From Anaerolineales bacterium (lineage in GTDB: Bacteria; Chloroflexota; Anaerolineae; Promineifilales; Promineifilaceae): 6,524 bases of DNA. The position numbers were made by a program, and so were the translations under genes. Location: assembly GCA_020432595.1 (NCBI GenBank), contig JAGQGA010000078.1, positions 1-6,524 on the forward strand, written 5' to 3'. This document shows, piece after piece, positions 1-5,003 of the stretch; position 1 is the first letter of the stretch; every line of letters starts with the position of its first letter. A model generated the notes under the pieces. The model was given only the letters and a program-made list of their open reading frames with translations, made no database searches and was not told the origin of the DNA.

Positions 1-384
1 AACGGATTGCTCTCCAGACTCGCGCTGTCCGTCATTGGACGTCAGAACGGCCGTTGATTCCTAAGAGGGATTGAAACACAAGATCGCTCAAGGGCACCCC
101 TGGCCGATCTTCGTCAGAACGGCCGTTGATTCCTAAGAGGGATTGAAACCGATTACTCATCACATCTACGTGCACTGTGGTGAACCCAGTCAGAACGGCC
201 GTTGATTCCTAAGAGGGATTGAAACTCCTACTTCTTTTAAGATCTTTGACGCGCTGGCCAGATGGTCAGAACGGCCGTTGATTCCTAAGAGGGATTGAAA
301 CACATTGTGGGGTGGCCGTCGGCGGCGGAACGGGCGTGTCAGAACGGCCGTTGATTCCTAAGAGGGATTGAAACAATTAAGTGA

Positions 385-409
385 AGTCTAGCCATGCAAT
401 GGCTAGACT
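385..409. repeat. Perfect hairpin inside CRISPR spacer 375-411
   Basis: AGTCTAGCCAT (385-395) and ATGGCTAGACT (399-409) are exact reverse complements around a 3-nt loop GCA. The 25-bp hairpin fills most of the 37-nt spacer. It was presumably captured from a palindromic site in an invader, such as an operator, terminator or recombination site. The source cannot be identified from here. Confidence 0.85.
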
Positions 410-1227
410 GAGTCAGAACGGCCGTTGATTCCTAAGAGGGATTGAAACTAGTCTCCACCCACAAATACCTTCACCAGCCAAAGGAAGTCAGAACGGCCGT
501 TGATTCCTAAGAGGGATTGAAACCAACAGTCGGAACCGCAACAATTCCGTGGTCTTTCTGTCAGAACGGCCGTTGATTCCTAAGAGGGATTGAAACAAAA
601 CCATTCCGACACCCTTTTTACACTACCAAATCGTCAGAACGGCCGTTGATTCCTAAGAGGGATTGAAACAATTTTCAACCCTTCAGTGACTAAGTCAGCA
701 TTGAGTCAGAACGGCCGTTGATTCCTAAGAGGGATTGAAACATTGAGGTTTGCGATCAGGGCGTACCTGAAAGCCTAAACGTCAGAACGGCCGTTGATTC
801 CTAAGAGGGATTGAAACAATCTGTTACCGGATGGGTGATCGTGCCTGATACTACGTCAGAACGGCCGTTGATTCCTAAGAGGGATTGAAACGGGTACTCT
901 CCGTTTTCCCCACCGTAGTAACCAAAGGCGTCAGAACGGCCGTTGATTCCTAAGAGGGATTGAAACTTCAATAACTCACCAACGTAAGGCCGAACCATAA
1001 AAGCGTCAGAACGGCCGTTGATTCCTAAGAGGGATTGAAACAAACACTTGCTGGGGTGTCATGTTTGCCTCCAATGAGTCAGAACGGCCGTTGATTCCTA
1101 AGAGGGATTGAAACACGACCGGTTTGCCTGAGGTAGTGCACCTTGAGCTAGGTCAGAACGGCCGTTGATTCCTAAGAGGGATTGAAACAATCGCATTGCC
1201 ATTTTGCAATGTGACCAAATTACATGA

Positions 1228-1255
1228 GTCAGAACGGCCGTTGATTCCTAAGAGG
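1228..1255 (+). other. Left remnant of CRISPR repeat 17, interrupted by the IS
   Basis: These are the first 28 nt of the 37-nt repeat, ending in CCTAAGAGG, directly abutting the IS end. The final 9 nt (GATTGAAAC) are missing here and are found at 3336-3344. Joining 28 nt and 18 nt and subtracting the 9-nt duplication gives exactly 37 nt, so simple insertion explains the break with no other loss. This remnant lacks the handle and the expected Cas6 cleavage point. Confidence 0.95.
1247..1255. repeat. Target site duplication, left copy (CCTAAGAGG)
   Basis: The same 9 bp directly flank the IS on both sides (1247-1255 and 3327-3335), and an uninterrupted repeat has one copy. The boundary is ambiguous because the inverted repeat can be extended outward by GG and then A: 20-bp ends with 9-bp duplication, 21 with 7, 22 with 5, or 23 with 3 all fit the sequence. 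Confidence 0.85.
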
Positions 1256-1275
1256 AGGGTTTTAGTAAACATAAA
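1256..1275 (+). repeat. IS terminal inverted repeat, left end
   Basis: AGGGTTTTAGTAAACATAAA is an exact reverse complement of 3307-3326. It lies on the 3' side of the transposase gene. Identity stops after 20 bp inward (G here against A in the right end read as complement). Confidence 0.97.
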
Positions 1276-1536
1276 GTAGGTTCAATCTTGAGCGTTTGCC
1301 AAAATGCCGCACGCCAAAAGGCAAGAGGACTGAAATTAGTCTTGTCGTAGCCGCTTTGACACCCCCATATGTGGGCAAACCAGCCCAATATGATGGTTTT
1401 CATGAATATAATGAACGCTTAATATTAAGCGTTTGCCTAAACCCTTAGGAAAATCAGGGGGTGGAAACTGAAACTGACTATGGCTCCCCCCCTCACCCGA
1501 ACAGCCCCACCAAACTAAACGGTTAAAATAAACTTG
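1276..1536. other. Non-coding left margin of the IS, with two GCGTTTG motifs and a 20-bp palindrome
   Basis: I see no coding sequence here. TTGAGCGTTTG (1288-1298) and TTAAGCGTTTG (1425-1435) match the motif repeated at the right end of the IS. AACGCTTAATATTAAGCGTT (1414-1433) is a perfect 20-bp palindrome made of two opposed copies of the AAGCGTT core. No clear terminator for the transposase was found; the palindrome could serve in part, but it lacks a T-tract. Confidence 0.7.
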
Positions 1537-3003
1537 TTATTTGCTGATAGCTCGTTGCTTCTGTTCCTGCACACGCAACAAGGCGCGTAAATTGAGGAGC
1601 AGGTAAATCAGGGAGTTTTGGTTGGTAATAGATTGCTGGTTACGCACTTTCGGCCGTTCGATGCCTAAAGCCAAAGCCTGAGAAAAAATGCGTTCGGCTG
1701 CAGTGCGTTGCTTATAGAGTACCTTATATTCCCAACTGTGGCGGTCAAGCTGGTAACGTAGCCGCGTCCCCTTATTTGTAGGTAAAGTCACCTGGCACCC
1801 TCCGGTCGCCCATTTCTCATGACCTATCGGGCATGGCTCAACTGGGAGAGCCGACAATCGTACAGGGCAAATATGGCGGGCGCATTCGTGGGGAACGGAA
1901 GTAGCCTGCTTCATGAAAGTGCTCTTGACCGGCATCGCTAATTGGGCTGCACACAAGGGCAAGCCTTGCTCATCAAACTGATAAAGCCGGCCTTTGGTAC
2001 GGTCAACATAGGGAATGGCGGCAAAACCACCGGCTCGGTCAAAATAATCATACACATACCAGGCATCATAGGCAGCATCGGCCGTGCCAAAGGGAGGCGC
2101 AAAGCCTAAACGCGCTTCTACTTGCTGCATTAAGGGAGCAAAATAGCTGACATCACTTTTGTCAAATGTGGCCGTCATCTCTGCCAAGACAAACTCACCC
2201 CAACCCGCCACTTTGGTGACAACCACCCCTGAGGCATAGCCCCAATAATATTCGCCCTTACCGACCCCTTTGCCAGCCACCGGCGTGCCTTCCTTGGTCG
2301 GGGTTGCTTCTGGTGGCAAATTGCGGCGGCGTTTACACCCCAGCTTACAATCATTGTCACCGGCTGGCTGGTTGGTTTTGTCCAAGCGGCCTTCTTTTAT
2401 ATAAGCTTTAGGATTGTTTTCCTTAACCCAGGCCAGGATATGCTTGGTATCTATAGCAACGGCGTGACCAAACCCACTCTCTACTGGCAATAATAGACGC
2501 AGTTGTGCCACCGTATCGGTGAGGAGGAATTGGAGGAGCGCGTTGGGTAAGGTGCGGAGAACATGGCTAAAATGGGCGGCTGAAGGTAAGCTGGCAGCAA
2601 CATCCACCCCACATGGCATCTCCTGACACAGTTGTAACTCAAAACCCAGCACCCAGGTCAAGGCTGGATGTGCTATTAGAAATTGGCGCAGCTGTCCCAT
2701 CCCCTGTATTTGTTGATCCCCTTTGACAAGCAAAGCAGCCATGTAGGGTAGTGGGTTCTCTGGGTATGGCCCTGGTTGCGCGGCTTGTGGCCGCCAAGGC
2801 AGGTTTTCCCAGTCGAGTTGTCCCAGCATTTGGATGTATTTCAGCGACAGCGGGCATTGTTGCACCATCGGCGGCAGTTGGTGCAACGGCCAATATTTGA
2901 TTTCGGCCAATCCCGGTGGATAGATAACCCTTGGCAGCGGCGGTACTGCCGTTGACTTGGAACCAAGTCGTTGAAAAAGTTTGGGTACAGATATAATGAA
3001 CAT
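1537..3003 (-). CDS. DDE transposase of the IS
   Basis: A 488-residue protein that should catalyse strand cleavage and transfer at the IS ends. Three acidic residues fit the DDE catalytic triad: D185 in AIDTKHI, D309 in GTADAAYD, and E437 in YKQRTAAERIF, where the Y-(2)-R-(3)-E spacing (Y430, R433, E437) is the signature of DDE_Tnp_1-type transposases. Residues 84-94 resemble the N-terminal helical region common in these proteins. Between D185 and D309 lies a basic stretch (CKRRR, 223-227). Between D309 and E437 is a Cys/His cluster (C374, H377, C379, C391, H395, C403) that may bind a metal (inference). Residues 463-478 (NSLIYLLLNLRALLRV) form a typical C-terminal hydrophobic helix. The start is well supported: AAGGAG sits 8 nt before ATG at 3003. 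The frame is open throughout, so the enzyme looks functional. IS family assignment needs a database search. Confidence 0.93.
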   Translation of the reverse strand: MFIISVPKLFQRLGSKSTAVPPLPRVIYPPGLAEIKYWPLHQLPPMVQQCPLSLKYIQMLGQLDWENLPWRPQAAQPGPYPENPLPYMAALLVKGDQQIQGMGQLRQFLIAHPALTWVLGFELQLCQEMPCGVDVAASLPSAAHFSHVLRTLPNALLQFLLTDTVAQLRLLLPVESGFGHAVAIDTKHILAWVKENNPKAYIKEGRLDKTNQPAGDNDCKLGCKRRRNLPPEATPTKEGTPVAGKGVGKGEYYWGYASGVVVTKVAGWGEFVLAEMTATFDKSDVSYFAPLMQQVEARLGFAPPFGTADAAYDAWYVYDYFDRAGGFAAIPYVDRTKGRLYQFDEQGLPLCAAQLAMPVKSTFMKQATSVPHECARHICPVRLSALPVEPCPIGHEKWATGGCQVTLPTNKGTRLRYQLDRHSWEYKVLYKQRTAAERIFSQALALGIERPKVRNQQSITNQNSLIYLLLNLRALLRVQEQKQRAISK

Positions 3004-3069
3004 GAGAGTCTCCTTCTATACGGTAAAACTGTTCGGGTAAAAGCAGTTTAATCGAGAAGGGACTCTCAT
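3002..3069 (-). promoter_or_regulatory. Leader hairpin masking the transposase ribosome binding site and start codon
   Basis: On the minus strand the segment holding AAGGAG and ATG (3002-3017) is the reverse complement of an upstream arm (3055-3069), giving 15 pairs with one bulged base. An inner stem, AAACTG with CAGTTT (3026-3031 and 3044-3049), stacks inside. RNA containing both arms would bury the ribosome site and start. This resembles the IS10/IS50 arrangement in which read-through transcripts cannot be translated. Pairing is seen in the sequence; the regulatory role is inferred. Confidence 0.7.
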
Positions 3070-3098
3070 TAACAGCCAAAGGGCAACAAGCGGGTCAA
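3068..3098 (-). promoter_or_regulatory. Possible transposase promoter
   Basis: On the minus strand TTGACC (3093-3098) is followed after 18 bp by TGTTAA (3069-3074), a good -35 and a weak -10. A start about 7 nt downstream, near 3061, would fall inside the upstream arm of the leader hairpin. The native transcript would then lack most of that arm and be translatable. Prediction from hexamer match only. Confidence 0.4.
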
Positions 3099-3306
3099 AT
3101 GAGCTCTCATGGTTTGCTTTGTCGGGTCAAAAAGCTGATAATGTGACCGAACGCTAACAAATAATAATGGTGAGCGTTTGTAAAATAATTGTGAGGGTTT
3201 GTTCTTTGCCAATCCAGAAAAAACGGTAACAAATAAATAATTGTCAGCGTTTGCTGGGTAATGTTGAGCGTTTGACTGTTAATATTGAGCGTTTAACGCT
3301 CACAAT
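3070..3306. repeat. Non-coding right margin of the IS with 21-bp-spaced subterminal repeats
   Basis: No gene is seen. Five direct copies of an 11-bp motif start at 3170 (GTGAGCGTTTG), 3191 (GTGAGGGTTTG), 3243 (GTCAGCGTTTG), 3264 (TTGAGCGTTTG) and 3285 (TTGAGCGTTTA). Spacing within each group is exactly 21 bp, two DNA turns, so the copies face the same side of the helix. The last copy is half of an inverted repeat, TGAGCGTT-T-AACGCTCA (3286-3302), just inside the terminal repeat. A separate short repeat GGGTCAAA occurs twice (3092-3099 and 3124-3131). The likely role is transposase or host-factor binding (inference). Confidence 0.8.
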
Positions 3307-3326
3307 TTTATGTTTACTAAAACCCT
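3307..3326 (-). repeat. IS terminal inverted repeat, right end
   Basis: TTTATGTTTACTAAAACCCT is a perfect complement of the left end. It lies upstream of the transposase gene, next to the cluster of subterminal repeats. Confidence 0.97.
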
Positions 3327-3335
3327 CCTAAGAGG
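3327..3335. repeat. Target site duplication, right copy (CCTAAGAGG)
   Basis: This is the second copy of the 9-bp duplication, followed by GATTGAAAC, which completes the CRISPR repeat. The duplicated bases are the small dyad of the repeat (CCT, AAG, AGG), so the IS landed on the symmetric core. Confidence 0.85.
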
Positions 3336-3568
3336 GATTGAAACGTTTCTCTCGCTTCTTAGTCTTTGGCCACTTTCGCCAGTCAGAACGGCCGTTGATT
3401 CCTAAGAGGGATTGAAACGAGACCCATTAGAAACAAAGCATGGCGCAGTGTAACAAAGTCAGAACGGCCGTTGATTCCTAAGAGGGATTGAAACTAGTAC
3501 CTACTGTTTTGGCCATATACCTAAATACACAGTCAGAACGGCCGTTGATTCCTAAGAGGGATTGAAAC
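3327..3568 (+). CRISPR. CRISPR array, distal segment beyond the IS (3 intact repeats plus the right part of repeat 17)
   Basis: The right remnant of the split repeat (3327-3344) begins with the duplicated CCTAAGAGG and keeps the ATTGAAAC handle. Intact repeats follow at 3382-3418, 3458-3494 and 3532-3568, with spacers of 37, 39 and 37 nt at 3345-3381, 3419-3457 and 3495-3531. The repeats are identical to those left of the IS, so this is one array and the split has not been followed by visible decay. New spacers are normally added at the leader end, so these should be the oldest spacers. The final repeat is not degenerate, unlike many terminal repeats; its 3' half also forms the left arm of the terminator that follows, which may explain its conservation (inference). 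Confidence 0.97.
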
Positions 3569-3600
3569 GAGCCTGCGGCTCGTTTCAATCCCTCTTTTTT
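3554..3600 (+). terminator. CRISPR array terminator built from the last repeat and its inverted copy
   Basis: AAGAGGGATTGAAACGAGCC (3554-3573) pairs perfectly over 20 bp with 3577-3596 around the 3-nt loop TGC. The downstream side ends in six T (3595-3600). Fifteen bases of the left arm (3554-3568) are the 3' part of the last CRISPR repeat; the other five lie just after it. The T-tract exists only for rightward transcription, which independently supports the array direction. In the transcript, the terminal repeat's handle and Cas6 cleavage site would be locked in this long stem. Confidence 0.9.
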
Positions 3601-3749
3601 ATTATAAGCTGGCGGATCGAGGAGGGAGTGTTTGAATATCTCAATTTGTTCTGACATTTTGGCATCATAAGCAAAACAACGGCCGTTTTTGACCAACCAA
3701 AATTCACCTTGCAACCATCACAAATCTATTGCAGCGTGAAACAGTGGAT
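3601..3749. other. Intergenic region after the array; possible gene remnant on the minus strand
   Basis: No convincing gene. A minus-strand frame beginning near 3714 reads about 40 plausible codons (MQGEFWLVKNGRCF at its start) and then runs straight into the terminator and CRISPR repeats, so it cannot be an intact gene with its own end. It may be the remnant of a gene cut off when the array arose, or chance. One AACGGCCGTT copy lies at 3678-3687. No strong promoter or ribosome site for the downstream hydrolase was recognised. Confidence 0.35.
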
Positions 3750-4388
3750 ATGAAACACAAAGCAATTATTTTCGATCTGGGTGGGGTGTTGGTGGTCTAT
3801 CAGCACCAAGCCGTGGTGGAGGCCATTGCCCGGCTTTGCCGGGGGAATGTGGAAGCGGTGCGCGGGGTGCTGAGCCGGTATGGGGATGTGCTGGGGACGG
3901 GGGCGCAAAACGGCCGTTTTCTCTACCAAGTCCTACAACAAGAAGCGGGGCTGGTGAGCAGCTATGAGGCGTTGGAAACGGCCGTTTGTACCTACCCCCG
4001 GCGGGATGAACGGGCATTGGCGTTGGTGCGGGAGTTGGCAAAACGGCCGTTTCTTGCCCTCGCCATCATCAGCAACACCGTGGAGCAACATGCCGCCTGG
4101 CAGCGTCGCCATGTGCCCGAACTCAGCCACTGTCACCCGGTCATTTTTAGCAACGAAGTGGGCCTGCTCAAACCCGACCCCGCCATCTACCAGCTTGCCC
4201 TCGCCCAGCTTGGGCTGCCCCCGCAGCAAACCCTCTTTATTGACGACAACCTCCCCAACGTCACCGCCGCCCAGCAGCTTCACATGGCCGCCCACCACCA
4301 CCAGGGGTGGGATGAGACGGAGCAGGTGATTGAGGAGTGGTTGGGGAGGATGACCGACGACGGACGACCAACGACGGACAAACTATAA
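3750..4388 (+). CDS. HAD-superfamily hydrolase (probable small-molecule phosphatase)
   Basis: A 212-residue cytosolic protein, a normal size for HAD subfamily IA. All four HAD motifs are visible: motif I FDLGGVL with nucleophile D9, motif II IISNT with S108, motif III K141 in GLLKPDP, and motif IV FIDDN with D165/D166 for magnesium. Residues 15-95 would be the helical cap. Motif I has Gly at the usual second Asp position (DLGG), as in YihX-like glucose-1-phosphatases (DLGN), so a sugar-phosphate substrate is possible but unproven. The ATG at 3750 is preferred because it places motif I at the usual distance from the N terminus; TTG 3729 and GTG 3744 are alternatives, and none has a clear ribosome site. 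The last 12 residues come from a short GAC-rich tandem repeat and look like an added tail. Three AACGGCCGTT copies fall in the gene in three different codon registers. It stands alone and converges on the next gene. Confidence 0.9.
   Translation: MKHKAIIFDLGGVLVVYQHQAVVEAIARLCRGNVEAVRGVLSRYGDVLGTGAQNGRFLYQVLQQEAGLVSSYEALETAVCTYPRRDERALALVRELAKRPFLALAIISNTVEQHAAWQRRHVPELSHCHPVIFSNEVGLLKPDPAIYQLALAQLGLPPQQTLFIDDNLPNVTAAQQLHMAAHHHQGWDETEQVIEEWLGRMTDDGRPTTDKL
4353..4379. repeat. Short GAC-rich repeat at the end of the HAD gene
   Basis: ACGACGGAC occurs at 4357-4365 and 4371-4379, inside a run of ACC/GAC/GGAC triplet-like units. It encodes the polar tail TDDGRPTTD. It looks like an intergenic repeat that invaded the 3' end of the gene and was absorbed into the reading frame. 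Confidence 0.6.
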
Positions 4389-4416
4389 CCTGGGCAAGCC
4401 AGAACCAAAAAAGCAT

Positions 4417-4504
4417 TGAACCGCAGAGAATGCAGAGTTCGCAGAGAAGGCAAAGAAAAAGAGACCTTTTCTTCCTTTGCGCTCTTTGCGCCCTCTGCGG
4501 TTCA
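4417..4504. repeat. Small hairpin element of 9-bp GCARAG units
   Basis: TGAACCGCAGAG (4417-4428) is the exact complement of CTCTGCGGTTCA (4493-4504). Between them the left side continues as 9-bp units ending GCAGAG or GCAAAG, and the right side carries matching CTTTGCGC units, so the whole 88 bp folds imperfectly. It lies between convergent genes. The same unit type recurs at 6453-6512, so this is a dispersed element, non-coding as far as I can see. Confidence 0.75.
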
Positions 4505-4531
4505 CATTCTTGTTCACGACACAAGAATGTG
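4503..4531. repeat. 11-bp inverted repeat between convergent genes
   Basis: CACATTCTTGT (4503-4513) pairs with ACAAGAATGTG (4521-4531) around a 7-nt loop. It overlaps the GCARAG element by two bases and lies 13 bp from the end of the next gene. It could terminate either convergent gene, but neither side has a T-tract, so the function is open. Confidence 0.6.
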
Positions 4532-4543
4532 GCTGATAAACGC

Positions 4544-4939
4544 CTAAGAAGGTTTCATAAAAGCAACAACGCCACTGCCAACCAGCATCACCAGGGCCAC
4601 CGGTGCCCAAATAGCCCGTTCACCTGCGCTGGGGGTAATCAGGTTGAGAATCAGGCTCACGGCGGAAAACACAACCACCACCCACAGCAGCCAACGGGCT
4701 GCCCGCCACCCTGACAGCGAAATCAGGCCTGCTTGACCCAGGACAACCAACATGAAGCCCAGCAAAAGCAACGCCTGAATAACGGCCGTTACGCGCAACG
4801 GTGGCGGAAACTGCCCTGGGTAAGCCCCACCCATGGCAAATTTACCCCAGGGTGCGCCAAGAGCCAAAGCGATCTGGAAAGCAACAACCACTACAGTGGC
4901 GATTGTGTACAAAATTGCGGCTATTCGTCTCACTGCCAT
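4544..4939 (-). CDS. Small four-helix integral membrane protein of unknown function
   Basis: A 131-residue protein with four predicted membrane segments, roughly 5-27, 50-70, 81-103 and 110-128, and a short basic N terminus (MAVRR). The loop after helix 1 has the motif GAPWGKFAMGG (28-38) followed by PGQFPPPLR, which recalls uncharacterised small bacterial membrane proteins with a conserved GAPWG-GG loop and a downstream P-LR. I do not know a function. The start is ATG at 4939, because GGAGAGGAG lies just upstream (4944-4952); an in-frame TTG at 4954 overlaps that ribosome site and is unlikely. Residues TAV (51-53) are encoded by an AACGGCCGTT copy. It is probably a single-gene unit, with a repeat at its promoter side. 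Confidence 0.8.
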   Translation of the reverse strand: MAVRRIAAILYTIATVVVVAFQIALALGAPWGKFAMGGAYPGQFPPPLRVTAVIQALLLLGFMLVVLGQAGLISLSGWRAARWLLWVVVVFSAVSLILNLITPSAGERAIWAPVALVMLVGSGVVAFMKPS

Positions 4940-4960
4940 TTTTCTCCTCTCCAATCAAGC

Positions 4961-4990
4961 CATCCGCGTTCATTCGCGTTTGTCCGTGTC
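4961..4990. repeat. Three tandem 10-bp units upstream of the membrane protein gene
   Basis: CATCCGCGTT, CATTCGCGTT and TGTCCGTGTC follow one another with exact 10-bp period and decreasing similarity. They sit between the membrane protein start and the antitoxin stop. They could affect the membrane protein promoter, but no promoter is obvious. Confidence 0.6.
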
Positions 4991-5003
4991 CTATTTTGGT
5001 TCA

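Larger units (their letters stand above)
1..1255 (+). CRISPR. CRISPR array, leader-side segment (16 intact repeats plus the left part of repeat 17)
   Basis: A 37-nt direct repeat starts GTCAGAACGG and ends GGGATTGAAAC. Intact copies begin at 41, 113, 189, 265, 338, 412, 487, 560, 633, 705, 781, 855, 930, 1005, 1078 and 1152; a seventeenth begins at 1228 and is cut at 1255 by an IS. All intact copies read as identical. Spacers are 35-39 nt and all different. The first three bases (AAC) fit the tail of a further repeat, leaving a 37-nt spacer at 4-40, so the array continues left of the window. The ATTGAAAC end matches the 8-nt crRNA 5' handle known from Cas6-processed type I and III systems, which implies left-to-right transcription; the terminator at the far end agrees. 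No cas genes are present, so the subtype cannot be assigned. Each repeat contains the palindrome AACGGCCGTT at repeat positions 6-15 and a short dyad CCT-AAG-AGG near its 3' part. Confidence 0.98.
1256..3326 (-). mobile_element. Insertion sequence of 2,071 bp inserted in a CRISPR repeat
   Basis: A complete IS is bounded by perfect 20-bp terminal inverted repeats (1256-1275 and 3307-3326) and a direct target duplication. It encodes one 488-codon DDE transposase on the minus strand. The non-coding margins are unusually long: 281 bp downstream and 323 bp upstream of the transposase gene. Both carry copies of a TTGAGCGTTTG-type motif that may be transposase or host-factor binding sites (inference). 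A start-codon hairpin lies in the leader. Perfect ends, an intact gene and unmutated flanking repeats suggest a recent, possibly still mobile insertion. The family is not settled: transposase layout fits the IS4/IS5/IS1182-type DDE_Tnp_1 group, and a 9-bp duplication would fit several IS4-group elements. The chromosomal palindrome AACGGCCGTT does not occur in it, in contrast to the flank, which fits a foreign origin. Confidence 0.95.

Noticed and set aside
1..40. CRISPR leader at the left edge
   Set aside because: The first three bases fit the end of a preceding repeat and the next 37 nt fit a normal spacer; no AT-rich leader is seen.
801..1043. 80-codon open frame on the minus strand within the array, with the repeated peptide FQSLLGINGRSD
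   Set aside because: It is a translation of CRISPR repeats and spacers in which the repeat happens to stay open; there is no ribosome site and the direction opposes array transcription.
2639..3079. 146-codon minus-strand frame overlapping the transposase start
   Set aside because: It shadows the transposase in another frame; the transposase has the catalytic motifs and the ribosome site. No frameshift signal joining the two was seen.
3554..3600. Inverted repeat copy read as a tracrRNA gene
   Set aside because: Cas6-style repeat ends and a strong hairpin plus T-tract fit a terminator better, and no Cas9 or Cas12 gene is visible. A trans-pairing role is kept only as a speculation in the findings.
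3829..3843. CCCGGC-TTT-GCCGGG hairpin inside the HAD gene
   Set aside because: It is a short GC-rich stem in coding sequence with no T-tract; likely chance in GC-rich codons.
3766..4329. Other-frame open frames across the HAD gene on both strands
   Set aside because: They are proline- or histidine-rich shadows in GC-rich coding DNA; only the 3750-4388 frame has all four HAD motifs.
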